Below, piece by piece: positions 33,788-41,740 of a stretch of 64,000 nt of DNA (the stretch's first letter is position 1; every line of letters begins with the position of its first letter). Below the pieces are notes generated by a model. It ran no database searches, was not told the origin of the DNA, and worked only from the letters and a program-made list of their open reading frames with translations. Both the position numbers and the translations under genes were made by a program. The stretch comes from Spirirestis rafaelensis WJT71-NPBG6 (GTDB lineage Bacteria; Cyanobacteriota; Cyanobacteriia; Cyanobacteriales; Nostocaceae): the NCBI GenBank assembly GCA_019359015.1, contig JAHHID010000008.1:1-64000 (forward strand), in the 5' to 3' direction.

Positions 33788-35959
33788 TTGAATGATTTAC
33801 TCAAACATCATTTAATCCAAATTGGGGCAGAAAATAAAATCGAATTTCGCCATCAATTAATTCAAGAATATTACGCCGCAGAAAGGTTTTTGCAAGAAGT
33901 AGGAAAGCTGAGTGATGATGAGTTGCAATGGGATTATTTAAATTATTTGAAATGGACAGAACCCGCAGTGTTGATGTTGGGTTTGTTAGACAATGAAGGT
34001 TTGGCGCTGCGTGTTGTGGGATTAGCTTTGCAGGTTGATTGGCAATTGGGGGCAAGGTTAGCGGGGGAAGTTAAGTTAGAGTCGCAGTATAAGACTATTG
34101 GTTTAATTGAAAGCTTAGGCATTCCTCTTTTATTAACAATTGGACTTTTATATAAAACAAAATCATCAGCAGCAATTCCCGGTTTAATTCAACTTCTCGA
34201 AGATGAAGATTCATCTGTACGTAGGAGTGCCGCATCTGCACTGGGAGAAATCAAATCCGAAGCGGCAATTCCCGGTTTAATTCAACTTCTCGAACATGAA
34301 GATTCATTTGTACGTAGGAGTGCCGCATCTGCACTGGGAGAAATCAAATCCGAAGCGGCAATTCCCGGTTTAATTAAACTTCTCGAACATGAAGATTCAT
34401 TTGTACGTAGGAGTGCCGCATCTGCACTGGGAGAAATCAAATCCGAAGCGGCAATTCCCGGTTTAATTAAACTTCTCGAACATGAAGATTCATTTGTACG
34501 TGATAGTGCCGCATCTGCACTGGGAGAAATCAAATCCGAAGCGGCAATTCCCGGTTTAATTAAACTTCTCGAACATGAAGATTCATTTGTACGTAAAAGT
34601 GCCGCATCTGCACTGGGAGAAATCAAATCCGAAGCGGCAATTCCCGGTTTAATTCAACTTCTCGAAGATGAAGATTCATTTGTACGTGATAGTGCCGCAT
34701 CTGCACTGGGAGAAATCAAATCCGAAGCGGCAATTCCCGGTTTAATTCAACTTCTCGAAGATGAAGATTCATTTGTACGTAGGAGTGCCGCATCTGCACT
34801 GGGAGAAATCAAATCAGAAGCAACGATGATTAGTTTAGTTAAAGTTTTAAATAATCAAAATTTTCTCCATGCTAATAACGGCGGAAATTCCTTAAATGCT
34901 CTAAACGCACTCGAAGAAATCCAAGAACACCTCAAATACTACAAACCCGCACCCATCCGCACCATGTCTAACATCCTCTCCCACAACTATGCCCTACTCA
35001 TCGGTGTAGGGGAATGCGAAGAACCAAAATTATCCTTACCCGTCACAGTCAAAGACATTCAAGCCCTAAAAACTCTCCTCACTGACCAGAATTTATGCGG
35101 CTATATTGATAACGACCAACATCTACGTTTACTCTGCAATACAACAGCAACCAGCGAAAATATTTTAGATGGTTTAAACTGGCTCAAACAGCAAGCCGAA
35201 AAAGACCCAGAAGCGACTATATTTATTTATTATTCCGGTCATGGTTGCTTGGATGAATCTGGAGATTACTATCTTATCCCTCACGAAGCCGATCGCGTAG
35301 ATATTCCCAACACTGCCTTACCTGCGACAAAATTCAACACTGCATTGCAACAAATTCCCGCGCAAAGATTGCTGGTAATTATCGATAGCTGTCACGCTCA
35401 AGGAATGGCATCATCGAAAGAAAAAGCAAACAACCGTCCTCCTCTACCCAAGGGTTTTACTCAAACCGCTTTACCCAAAAATATCATCGATGCTCTCACA
35501 AAAGATATAAACAAACAAGGTACGGGAAGGGTAGTTTTCACCTCCTCCACGGGAAACCAATTATCGTGGATACGTCCAGATGGAAAAATGAGCGTTTACA
35601 CCTACCATCTCCTTGAAGCATTGCAAGGTGCAGCTAACCAACCGGGGGATAAAGTAGTGCGGGTTTCCCATTTAATGAATTATCTGAGCAAAACCGTTCC
35701 CGACAGCGCACGAGATTTATGTAAAGCCGAACAAACGCCATTTTTTGACTTTGCTACAGAAGACTTTGCGATCGCACTATTGCATGGTGGTAAGGGATTA
35801 GCAACCGAGGGATGGGATAAACAAAAAGCAGAGGAGAAAATTCGCGGGATTAGCAATCAAGTTAATAACGGTGTGGGAATTGTAGGCGATCGCAATATTG
35901 GGATTAATATTGGGACTGCGGGAGATATCACCTTGGGTAATTTGTCTTCCGGTAGTTGA
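33788..35959 (+). CDS. HEAT-repeat + caspase-like (C14) protein, 3' part of a broken NACHT gene
   Basis: Frame of 723 aa, open further upstream to about 33660 without a good start. Residues 1-115 are the NACHT-associated end (LLKHHLIQIGAENKIEFRHQ; YLNYLKWTEPAVLMLGLL). Seven HEAT/PBS-lyase-like repeats of 31 residues follow (IPGLIQLLEDEDSFVR; AASALGEIKSEA), then a caspase-fold peptidase from about residue 395 (YALLIGVGECEEPKLSLPVT), with catalytic His485 (IYYSGHGCLDE) and Cys535 (VIIDSCHAQGM). The Gly/Asn-rich tail is GVGIVGDRNIGINIGTAGDI. NACHT-caspase proteins are bacterial NLR-like conflict or cell-death factors. Without its NTPase this one is probably inactive, though the peptidase residues are intact. 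An internal restart is possible. Confidence 0.85.
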   Translation: MNDLLKHHLIQIGAENKIEFRHQLIQEYYAAERFLQEVGKLSDDELQWDYLNYLKWTEPAVLMLGLLDNEGLALRVVGLALQVDWQLGARLAGEVKLESQYKTIGLIESLGIPLLLTIGLLYKTKSSAAIPGLIQLLEDEDSSVRRSAASALGEIKSEAAIPGLIQLLEHEDSFVRRSAASALGEIKSEAAIPGLIKLLEHEDSFVRRSAASALGEIKSEAAIPGLIKLLEHEDSFVRDSAASALGEIKSEAAIPGLIKLLEHEDSFVRKSAASALGEIKSEAAIPGLIQLLEDEDSFVRDSAASALGEIKSEAAIPGLIQLLEDEDSFVRRSAASALGEIKSEATMISLVKVLNNQNFLHANNGGNSLNALNALEEIQEHLKYYKPAPIRTMSNILSHNYALLIGVGECEEPKLSLPVTVKDIQALKTLLTDQNLCGYIDNDQHLRLLCNTTATSENILDGLNWLKQQAEKDPEATIFIYYSGHGCLDESGDYYLIPHEADRVDIPNTALPATKFNTALQQIPAQRLLVIIDSCHAQGMASSKEKANNRPPLPKGFTQTALPKNIIDALTKDINKQGTGRVVFTSSTGNQLSWIRPDGKMSVYTYHLLEALQGAANQPGDKVVRVSHLMNYLSKTVPDSARDLCKAEQTPFFDFATEDFAIALLHGGKGLATEGWDKQKAEEKIRGISNQVNNGVGIVGDRNIGINIGTAGDITLGNLSSGS
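34172..34822. repeat. Seven tandem 93-bp repeats (HEAT units)
   Basis: Units begin at 34172, 34265, 34358, 34451, 34544, 34637 and 34730, each with GCAATTCCCGGTTTAATT. They are almost identical in DNA, differing mainly at two codons (Q/K in IQLL/IKLL and RRS/RDS/RKS) and D/H in EDED/EHED. Such identity implies very recent expansion or homogenisation. Confidence 0.95.
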
Positions 35960-36012
35960 GTATTAAAAATTATTGAGGTAAAAATCATGCGATCGTCTGT
36001 AAAATTCCTCAT

Positions 36013-36156
36013 GAAATCAAAGTAGAAGTTTATCGCAAACATACTCAAGTAAATTGGTCAAGGCAAACTTTAGGCAAGAGCAATAACTTAGAATTAAATT
36101 CGGTAGGGTTAACCCTACCAATGGCAGATATTTATGAAGACGTGCTAACACTATAA
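36013..36156 (+). pseudogene. Uma2-type nuclease C-terminal remnant
   Basis: An open frame without start encodes VEVYRKHTQVNWSRQTLGKS, then LELNSVGLTLPMADIYEDVL and a stop. A C-terminal ...(S)VxLxL-x-x-IYEDV ending is typical of Uma2-family (PD-(D/E)XK-like) proteins, which are numerous in cyanobacteria. The catalytic part is missing. It lies between the broken NACHT gene and a toxin-antitoxin pair. Confidence 0.6.
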
Positions 36157-36167
36157 GGTGAAAAACT

Positions 36168-36407
36168 ATGCAACCAGCTTTACGTATCACAACCAAAGTT
36201 TTACCAGGAAACAAAATAGAAATCCAAATTCCCGAAGCTCAAATTGGCGATACTGTAGATGTATTTGTGGTTTTGCCAGAAAAAGTAGAAACCAAAAAGC
36301 GTTCTGTAATGGAGATACTAGAAGAAGTTCACGCCAAACTTCCTCCGAAAAGTGCCGAAGAAATAGACAGGCAACTGCGAGAGGAACGCGAATCATGGGA
36401 CAGCTAG
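36168..36407 (+). CDS. Antitoxin of a PIN toxin pair
   Basis: Small protein of 79 aa. The N-terminal beta-rich half (LRITTKVLPGNKIEIQIPEA, QIGDTVDVFVVL) resembles the AbrB/swapped-hairpin-like antitoxin types found with cyanobacterial PIN toxins, and a helical C-terminal arm (SVMEILEEVHAKLPPKSAEE) is of the toxin-neutralising kind. Its stop overlaps the PIN start by 13 bp, so the two are co-translated. It is intact although the toxin partner has a nonsense codon. The specific family is inferred from context. Confidence 0.7.
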   Translation: MQPALRITTKVLPGNKIEIQIPEAQIGDTVDVFVVLPEKVETKKRSVMEILEEVHAKLPPKSAEEIDRQLREERESWDS

Positions 36408-36838
36408 TATTGCCTTCTTCGAGCAGAATCTATATAGACACAGCAGTAGCAATTTATAGTGTCGAGTGGAACCCTAATTATTATTCACTGCTAGAACCCT
36501 TATGGTTAAAGCTTCAAGCAGGAGAAATCGAAGTTGTTAGCAGTGAACTAATCTTAATGGAAACTTTAGTACTTCCTTTAAGAAACGCTGATACATTTCT
36601 GCTTAATACTTACGAACAATTGTTATTGTCCGAAAAAATGTGACTAATTCCTATTAGTCAATTAATTCTACGACAAGCTGCAAATCTTCGGGCTACAACT
36701 AATCTCAAAACACCAGATGCTATCCATGCAGCGACAGCCTTATCTGTTAGCTGTAACCAATTTATTACTAACGATAAAGGCTTTCGGAATCTTTCAAGTT
36801 TACCTGTTGTTATTCTTAGCGAAATATTAGCATCTTGA
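36395..36838 (+). pseudogene. PIN-domain (VapC-like) toxin with in-frame TGA at codon 83
   Basis: 148 codons in one frame, interrupted only by TGA at 36641-36643. Before it: RIYIDTAVAIYSVEWNP (first catalytic Asp) and VVSSELILMETLVLPLR (Glu). After it: LIPISQLILRQAANLRATT, LKTPDAIHAATAL (Asp) and QFITNDKGFRNL (Asp). All four acidic residues of a PIN RNase are therefore present, but the last two lie behind the stop. A CGA-to-TGA change in an original Arg codon would explain it. The frame is otherwise intact, so inactivation is recent. Confidence 0.85.
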
Positions 36839-36848
36839 ACTTACATAT

Positions 36849-36872
36849 GGTGCATTACTAGGTTAACGCACC
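36849..36872. terminator. GGTGC...GCACC hairpin after toxin gene
   Basis: GGTGCATT pairs imperfectly with AACGCACC (one A/C mismatch) just after the toxin frame. It resembles a GGTGCGTTA...TAACGCACC repeat common in Nostoc spacers. It may end transcription but lacks a clear T tract. Confidence 0.35.
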
Positions 36873-36944
36873 CTACTGACTAACAGTATAAAAGTCGCTC
36901 ATGTAAAAGGCAAAAATAGTTTCATCTATTTTCACCTTTTATTT

Positions 36945-37628
36945 TTAGGCTTGCGCGATCGCACTCAAATCTTTCTCGATCAACGAATTAAGCAATGTCC
37001 ACAGTTGGGAATCTGCGAAATCGGCAATTGCCATAAATGCGCCAATTTCTTGCAAGAGTTGCGCGTCGTGGGTGGAGGTGATACCGATAGTGCGTATATG
37101 TGCGCTGACAGCAGAACGAATACCTGAGGGAGAATCTTCGAGTGCGATCGCATCCGTTGCTTGTATCCCCAAGTTATTCATTGCAACTAGATAAGGTGCA
37201 GGATCGGGTTTACCTGGTATATCTTCTCCTGCAATCACCACTGTATGAAAAGCTTCTTTAATTCCTAAAACTTCTAGCATAAATTGTACATTTAATCTAG
37301 GCGCATTAGTTACTAAAGCTCGTTTTAGTTGATGTGTTTTTGTCCATTCTATAAGTTGAGAAAATCCCGCTAGCGGTTTTAAATCTGGGGCAAATTCGCG
37401 AAAAAGCGCTTCTTTCTCTTCGGCAAGTTTTATCCCCTCTTCCGGTGATAATTGTGGCAGAATATCTTTGATTATTGCTGGGTTAAGCCGTCCACTAATT
37501 CTTGATTTATAGAAGTTTTCGTCAATTTCGACGCTGTAATTTTTAAGCATTTCCCGCCACGCTATGTAGTGGATAGGGTCAGTATTAACAATAGTTCCGT
37601 CTAGGTCAAAGAGGATTGCAGTTAGCAT
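36945..37628 (-). CDS. HAD-superfamily phosphatase, beta-phosphoglucomutase-like
   Basis: Protein of 227 aa. Motif I is AILFDLDGTIVNTDPIHY with both catalytic Asp residues, a four-helix cap follows (about 15-85), motif II Thr is in RALVTNAP, motif III Lys in GEDIPGKPDPAPY and motif IV in AIALEDSPSGIRSA. This is the subclass I (CbbY/PGMB-like) layout, acting on small phosphosugars or phosphoglycolate-type substrates. Start ATG 37628 gives the standard N-terminus. It stands alone; substrate unknown. Confidence 0.9.
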   Translation of the reverse strand: MLTAILFDLDGTIVNTDPIHYIAWREMLKNYSVEIDENFYKSRISGRLNPAIIKDILPQLSPEEGIKLAEEKEALFREFAPDLKPLAGFSQLIEWTKTHQLKRALVTNAPRLNVQFMLEVLGIKEAFHTVVIAGEDIPGKPDPAPYLVAMNNLGIQATDAIALEDSPSGIRSAVSAHIRTIGITSTHDAQLLQEIGAFMAIADFADSQLWTLLNSLIEKDLSAIAQA

Positions 37629-37793
37629 GGTGTTTTGAGTTAATGTAAAATATTATAAAGTTGATGTAGATAGTTTACATTGTTGTTTTGTTCTTGTTAA
37701 CAGGATAAAAAAACTATAATTAACCTGCTAATTTGTGCAATTTATAATTAAAGCCTTTATTATGGCAATTTTGACCAAAATCCTTGTAATCGA

Positions 37794-38567
37794 ATGTTAT
37801 CCGCCACAAAATTTTTTCGCATCGATGACTTGATGGTGCAGATTTACAACTCTGAAGCCGAAATGGCGCAGGGTGCAGCAGAAATCGCCCAAAAGTATTT
37901 ACAAGACATTCTGACTTCAAAAGATTCTGCCACTATATTATTGGCGACAGGTAACTCTCAACTGAAATTTATAGATGCTTTAATTGCTAATGGTGGTGTA
38001 GATTGGTCGCGAGTTACGATGTTTCATCTAGATGAATATTTAGGAATTGCCGCTGACCATGCTGCGAGTTTTCGGCGCTATTTACGAGAGCGTGTAGAGA
38101 AGCGGGTACAGCCTAAGCAATTTCATTATATAGAAGGTGATGCATTAGAACCTTTAGCAGAGTGCGATCGCTACACCAATTTACTAAAAGCACAACCAAT
38201 CGACTTGTGTTGTCTGGGTATTGGCGAAAACGGACACATCGCTTTTAACGATCCGTCTGTAGCAAATTTCCAAGATTCATATAGCGTTAAATTGGTGAAA
38301 CTGGATGCAGTGAACCGACAACAACAAGTCAATACTGGTTATTTTCCTAATCTGGAAAATGTACCCCAGTACGCTTTTACCCTCACCATCCCAATGATTT
38401 GTTCTGCAAAAAAAATTATCTGCCTAGCACCTGAAAAACGTAAAGCTCAGGCAGTCAAGCAGATGTTGCAGGAGTCAATTAGCATTAAATGTCCCGCTTC
38501 TATATTACGTCAACAACAGCAGGCGACGTTATTTTTAGATGTGAATTCTGCTCCTGAGCATTTTTAG
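37794..38567 (+). CDS. nagB: Glucosamine-6-phosphate deaminase NagB
   Basis: Converts glucosamine 6-phosphate to fructose 6-phosphate and ammonia. Protein of 257 aa, family length. Signatures: ILLATGNSQLKFIDAL, VTMFHLDEYLGIAADHAASF (catalytic Asp), CCLGIGENGHIAFNDPSVAN (Asp/His catalytic region) and YAFTLTIPMICSAKKIICLA. It stands alone on the + strand, divergent from a HAD phosphatase; a GlcNAc-kinase-like gene lies 9 kb away. It may serve amino-sugar recycling. Confidence 0.94.
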   Translation: MLSATKFFRIDDLMVQIYNSEAEMAQGAAEIAQKYLQDILTSKDSATILLATGNSQLKFIDALIANGGVDWSRVTMFHLDEYLGIAADHAASFRRYLRERVEKRVQPKQFHYIEGDALEPLAECDRYTNLLKAQPIDLCCLGIGENGHIAFNDPSVANFQDSYSVKLVKLDAVNRQQQVNTGYFPNLENVPQYAFTLTIPMICSAKKIICLAPEKRKAQAVKQMLQESISIKCPASILRQQQQATLFLDVNSAPEHF

Positions 38568-38639
38568 AGCAAGAAGTCACAAGCTAGAAGTTATAACTTC
38601 GACTTGTGACTTCTGAATTTTAATTGAATGCCGACTAAA

Positions 38640-39704
38640 TTAATAGTTAGAGCGAGAACTTGTGGCTTCATTAGGATCGCGGTAAACCTTAGGTTCTTCT
38701 TTTTTGCGAGCCAAACCTGCTAAACCACCAAGACCAAGCAAGCCTAGCCAACCCCAACTAGAACGGCGATCGCGTCTTACTTCGGTAGAAGTTGTGGTGG
38801 TCGTATTTGTACCAGTACCTGTTGTGTCGGTTGTACCAGTACCTGTTGTGTCGGTTGTACCAGTGCCTGTTGTATCGGTTGTACCAGTACCTGTTGTGTC
38901 GGTTGTACCAGTACCTGTTGTGTCGGTTGTACCAGTACCCGTTGTGCCAGTACCTGTTGTGCCTGTGCCAGTTGTGCCTGTTGTGCCTGTACCCGGAATG
39001 CCACCTGTACCAGTACCTGTTGTGCCTGTGCCAGTACCTGTTGTACCAGTGCCAGTTCCATAAGTACTGCTGCCAGTACCTGTTGTGCCACTGCCAGTTC
39101 CATAAGTACCTGTTGTGCCTGTGCCAGTACCTGTTGTACCAGTGCCAGTTCCATAAGTACTGCTGCCAGTACCTGTTGTGCCTGTGCCAGTACCTGTTGT
39201 ACCAGTGCCAGTTCCATAAGTAGTGCTACCAGTACCTGTCGTGCCAGTACCAGTACCTGTTGTGCCAGTACCAGTACTTGTTGTGCCAGTACCAGTACCT
39301 GTTGTGCCAGTACCAGTACCTGTTGTACCAGTGCCAAGACCTGTTGTACCAGTGCCAAGACCTGTTGTGCCAGTGCCAAGACCTGTTGTACCAGTGCCAG
39401 TACCTGTTGTACCAGTACCTGTTGTACCAGTGCCAAGACCTGTTGTACCAGTGCCAAGACCTGTTGTACCAGTGCCAAGACCTGTTGTACCAGTGCCAAG
39501 ACCTGTTGTACCAGTGCCAGTACCTGTTGTACTAGTGCCAGTACCTGTTGTGCCACTGCCAGTACCTGTTGTGCCACTGCCAGTGCCACTACCGCTACCT
39601 GAACTGCCAGTTTGAGCAGAAACAGATGCTGGTAAACATATAGAAGCTAAACTGACGGCAAAGACACTAGCCAAAACGGTTTTAGATAAGTTAAAAGGCT
39701 TCAT
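38640..39704 (-). CDS. Gly/Thr-repeat surface protein with WGxxGxxG C-terminus
   Basis: Protein of 354 aa. A signal peptide (MKPFNLSKTVLASVFAVSLA, ending CLPASVSA) is followed by about 250 residues of pure low complexity: TGTGTTGLGTG units, then TDTTGTGT octapeptides. The C-terminus is TEVRRDRRSSWGWLGLLGLG, then a hydrophobic run and a basic stop-transfer (ARKKEEPKVYRDP). That tail matches the WGxxGxxG-CTERM-like anchor of cyanobacterial envelope proteins. AAAGGAAAA precedes the ATG at 39704 by about 10 nt. It is probably a cell-envelope or sheath protein. The repeat number is likely variable. Confidence 0.82.
   Translation of the reverse strand: MKPFNLSKTVLASVFAVSLASICLPASVSAQTGSSGSGSGTGSGTTGTGSGTTGTGTSTTGTGTGTTGLGTGTTGLGTGTTGLGTGTTGLGTGTTGTGTTGTGTGTTGLGTGTTGLGTGTTGLGTGTTGTGTGTTGTGTGTTSTGTGTTGTGTGTTGTGSTTYGTGTGTTGTGTGTTGTGSSTYGTGTGTTGTGTGTTGTYGTGSGTTGTGSSTYGTGTGTTGTGTGTTGTGTGGIPGTGTTGTTGTGTTGTGTTGTGTTDTTGTGTTDTTGTGTTDTTGTGTTDTTGTGTTDTTGTGTNTTTTTSTEVRRDRRSSWGWLGLLGLGGLAGLARKKEEPKVYRDPNEATSSRSNY
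38809..39610. repeat. Tandem repeat tract in the Gly/Thr protein gene
   Basis: Between about 38815 and 38935 the period is 24 bp (GTTGTGTCGGTTGTACCAGT and variants, five copies). From about 38940 to 39590 the units are 18-21 bp built on CCAGTACCTGTTGT or CCAAGACCTGTTGT. Such DNA is prone to copy-number change and assembly error. Confidence 0.95.
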
Positions 39705-39946
39705 GTTTATTTTTCCTTTGAAGTTTTAGATTTCTTGAGATTATTGATTGGATAAAACGGCGATATCAATTTGATCAGCTTTAGTAAATGTTATGAACTT
39801 ATGCTAAGTTCAGCATCTTACTTAAGTTATGCAAAAGAAAGTTTTAAAAATAAAATCAAAAATTTGCGTAGATATTGGATTGGCATTGAGACAATTAAAA
39901 AAAATTCTTTCTTGCTGCATAAATAGTAGCTGACATAGCCCTTTCG

Positions 39947-40192
39947 TCACTTGTTACAGCCATCTTTAGGTTGATATTTGATATTGTTTCGATAACTTGC
40001 TGCAAGTTGAAAACCAGACAAGCAAGCTTCAAGTTCAGGACACTCTTCGCACTTAAGTTCTTTCCCTGGATTAGCACATCCACAGGGAGGATTTATGAAA
40101 CATTCAGAAGGGTGTTTAGGTGTAAATGACTTTTGAAAGATAAATTGTAAAGCGGCTTCTTGTAAACAAAAAATAATGTCTCGCGTCATCAT
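39947..40192 (-). CDS. Small cysteine-rich hypothetical protein, 81 aa
   Basis: Contains at least seven cysteines in the central region (CFINPPCGCANPGKELKCEE, CPELEACLSG), spaced like a metal or Fe-S binding site. There is no signal peptide. AAAGGA lies about 9 nt upstream of the first ATG (an ATGATG pair). I do not recognise the family. Alone in its region. Confidence 0.55.
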   Translation of the reverse strand: MMTRDIIFCLQEAALQFIFQKSFTPKHPSECFINPPCGCANPGKELKCEECPELEACLSGFQLAASYRNNIKYQPKDGCNK

Positions 40193-40329
40193 AACATTTA
40201 TCCTTTGAATATATAGATCTAGATTAATAACCTAAGTATTTCATCTAAATAAAGCTGAGTATATAGTAGTAGATACTTTAATTATTAAGGTGAATAAAAT
40301 TGTAAATTAAAGCGAATTACCTAGATTAC

Positions 40330-40363
40330 AAGGTGCGTTGGGACTTGTCCTGTAACGCACCTT
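40330..40363. terminator. Hairpin AAGGTGCGTT / AACGCACCTT
   Basis: Perfect 10-bp stem (40330-40339 with 40354-40363), 14-nt loop, followed on the + strand by AATTTATTTG. It lies downstream of the leftward gene at 40454-40651 and may terminate it, or be a member of the GGTGCGTTA repeat family. Confidence 0.5.
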
Positions 40364-40453
40364 AATTTATTTGTATAGGTAATCTAATCTTAGCAAGGCA
40401 ATAATCACATATTGTACCAGCCAATAAATCTAGGTTATAAAAAGGTACAAATG

Positions 40454-40651
40454 TTAATTCGCAGCAGTAAGAGTCCATGCTGAAATTATGTCTTCTATGA
40501 CAAGTTCTCTTTTCTGAGAATTTTCATTTTCAGCTACTAGGACTTGAAGCGTTGTTGTATAGACGTTATCAATTAATTGATGTCCATAACCAATGACTTT
40601 GCCCAAACATCCACTTTTTTGATTTAGTACGTAATCTCCAATATTAAACAT
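40454..40651 (-). CDS. Small KOW-like hypothetical protein, 65 aa
   Basis: MFNIGDYVLNQKSGCLGKVI and GYGHQLIDNVYTTTLQVLVA suggest a small SH3/KOW-like beta barrel, as in proteins beginning with a GDxVxN-x-x-xGxxGxVxG pattern. The start at 40651 is supported by GGAGAGG about 6 nt upstream; the frame is open 60 bp further without support. Family not identified. Confidence 0.6.
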   Translation of the reverse strand: MFNIGDYVLNQKSGCLGKVIGYGHQLIDNVYTTTLQVLVAENENSQKRELVIEDIISAWTLTAAN

Positions 40652-40733
40652 AATTACCTCTCCAGCCAAAGATAATTTATTGATGTGTATACATTGTCTA
40701 TGGCTTTCCAAATTACCACTTCATACTAAAAGC

Positions 40734-40931
40734 ATGTTTTATATCAAACTTAAGGAATATTTTTATATTTATTTGCGTTACAAATATTACGGAGGCTTAA
40801 GTAATAGTTTAGACTATTTACTCTATCTAGAACACGCACCTCTGCCTATGGGAAGGTATTTTAAACGCGAGAGAGATAAAAAACTGTTACTGCTGTTGTA
40901 TGAAATGTATTCAAAAAGTGCGATTAACTGA
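40734..40931 (+). CDS. Possible small hypothetical protein, 65 aa
   Basis: Tyr/Lys/Leu-rich (MFYIKLKEYFYIYLRYKYYG at the start, RDKKLLLLLYEMYSKSAIN at the end). There is no strong ribosome-binding site and no recognised family. Amino-acid composition is plausible for a small basic protein but could be chance in AT-rich DNA. Confidence 0.3.
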   Translation: MFYIKLKEYFYIYLRYKYYGGLSNSLDYLLYLEHAPLPMGRYFKRERDKKLLLLLYEMYSKSAIN

Positions 40932-40941
40932 TAACTATAAT

Positions 40942-41385
40942 TTAAGAGCCACAATCTTCCTCGCGGTGATTACCGTTTTTATCGCGTTTGAGACTTTCTT
41001 CTAGAGCCTGAATTTGCTCGCGACGCGCTTCTAACTCTAGGGAACGACGCGCTAGTTCTTGGTTTTGCAAAGTTAAAGATTGTCGCCATTGTTCTGCTCT
41101 TTCGGCTTCTTGATGCAAAAATTCTGGAGTGATACCAGTGCTGAGGTAAGTTTGTACCAGATCTATTACCCAATTAGTGGCTTCTTCGAGTCTTTCTATG
41201 TCTCCTGTGGGGGAAAGCTCGACTAAAACGAGCAATTTCTCAGTTATGGAGATGCCTTTTCCCAGCAAAATTAAAACTTCTTCTGGGATTATCGCCCAGA
41301 AGCTGTCAGCTTCTCGACGTGCCAACAAACGCAACTGGTGCTGGTCGAGAAATTTGTTTTTATGCACCTGGGCTAAATAGAGCAT
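40942..41385 (-). CDS. Conserved-looking cyanobacterial hypothetical with C-terminal coiled coil
   Basis: Protein of 147 aa. The N-terminal half is globular (MLYLAQVHKNKFLDQHQLRL, SFWAIIPEEVLILLGKGISI), and from about residue 85 a long charged helix follows (EAERAEQWRQSLTLQNQELA, RRSLELEARREQIQALEESL). No membrane segment. No family name recognised. Immediately downstream of a repeat-rich spacer separating it from valS on the same strand. Confidence 0.7.
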   Translation of the reverse strand: MLYLAQVHKNKFLDQHQLRLLARREADSFWAIIPEEVLILLGKGISITEKLLVLVELSPTGDIERLEEATNWVIDLVQTYLSTGITPEFLHQEAERAEQWRQSLTLQNQELARRSLELEARREQIQALEESLKRDKNGNHREEDCGS

Positions 41386-41740
41386 GACTTTTCGTAAAAA
41401 TTAAAAGGAGCCAGTTGCGTGGGTTGAAGCAGCGCTCTTGGGAGAGGAGCTACTGCGGTGTTGAGAGGCAGTGCGTTCGTGACCCGCAGCTGCCGTCAGC
41501 AATGCCTGCGTTTGTTATATGTGGCGTTTTCCCTTTCAATCGCACTCAATCGCTCGTGTCGGCTAGGAGCCAAGTCCAAGGGAGGTCACGAACCCCCTTT
41601 CAACAGTCGCGTTTAGCAGTGAGTAAGCGCGGAATTTTAAGTTTTGAGTTCTGAATTAAAAACAAAATTTAACCCATAACTCCTAACTCTGTACAGACGC
41701 GAGGAACCGAAGCGTCTCTACTCCTAACTCTCACTTTTAG
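41386..41740. other. Repeat-rich spacer without genes
   Basis: GC-richer than its surroundings (for instance GACCCGCAGCTGCCGTCAGC near 41480) and then a GTACAGACGCGAGG / AGCGTCTCTAC pair at 41692-41722. It looks like stacked dispersed repeats. A 79-codon frame on the + strand (41415-41654) is considered spurious. Confidence 0.5.

Noticed and set aside
34282-34626. Minus-strand ORF of 114 codons
   Set aside because: Shadow of the 93-bp HEAT repeats; open only because the repeat lacks stops in that frame.
34172-34822. Possible CRISPR array (regular 93-bp period)
   Set aside because: Units are contiguous coding repeats with no unique spacers; they encode HEAT repeats.
38704-39615. Several long ORFs on both strands (Val/Pro-, Leu/Gln- and Tyr/Cys-rich)
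   Set aside because: Alternative readings of the Gly/Thr repeat tract; only the frame with a signal peptide and WGxxGxxG tail is credible.
41415-41654. 79-codon ORF before valS
   Set aside because: Repeat-derived, no start signal, unlike a protein.
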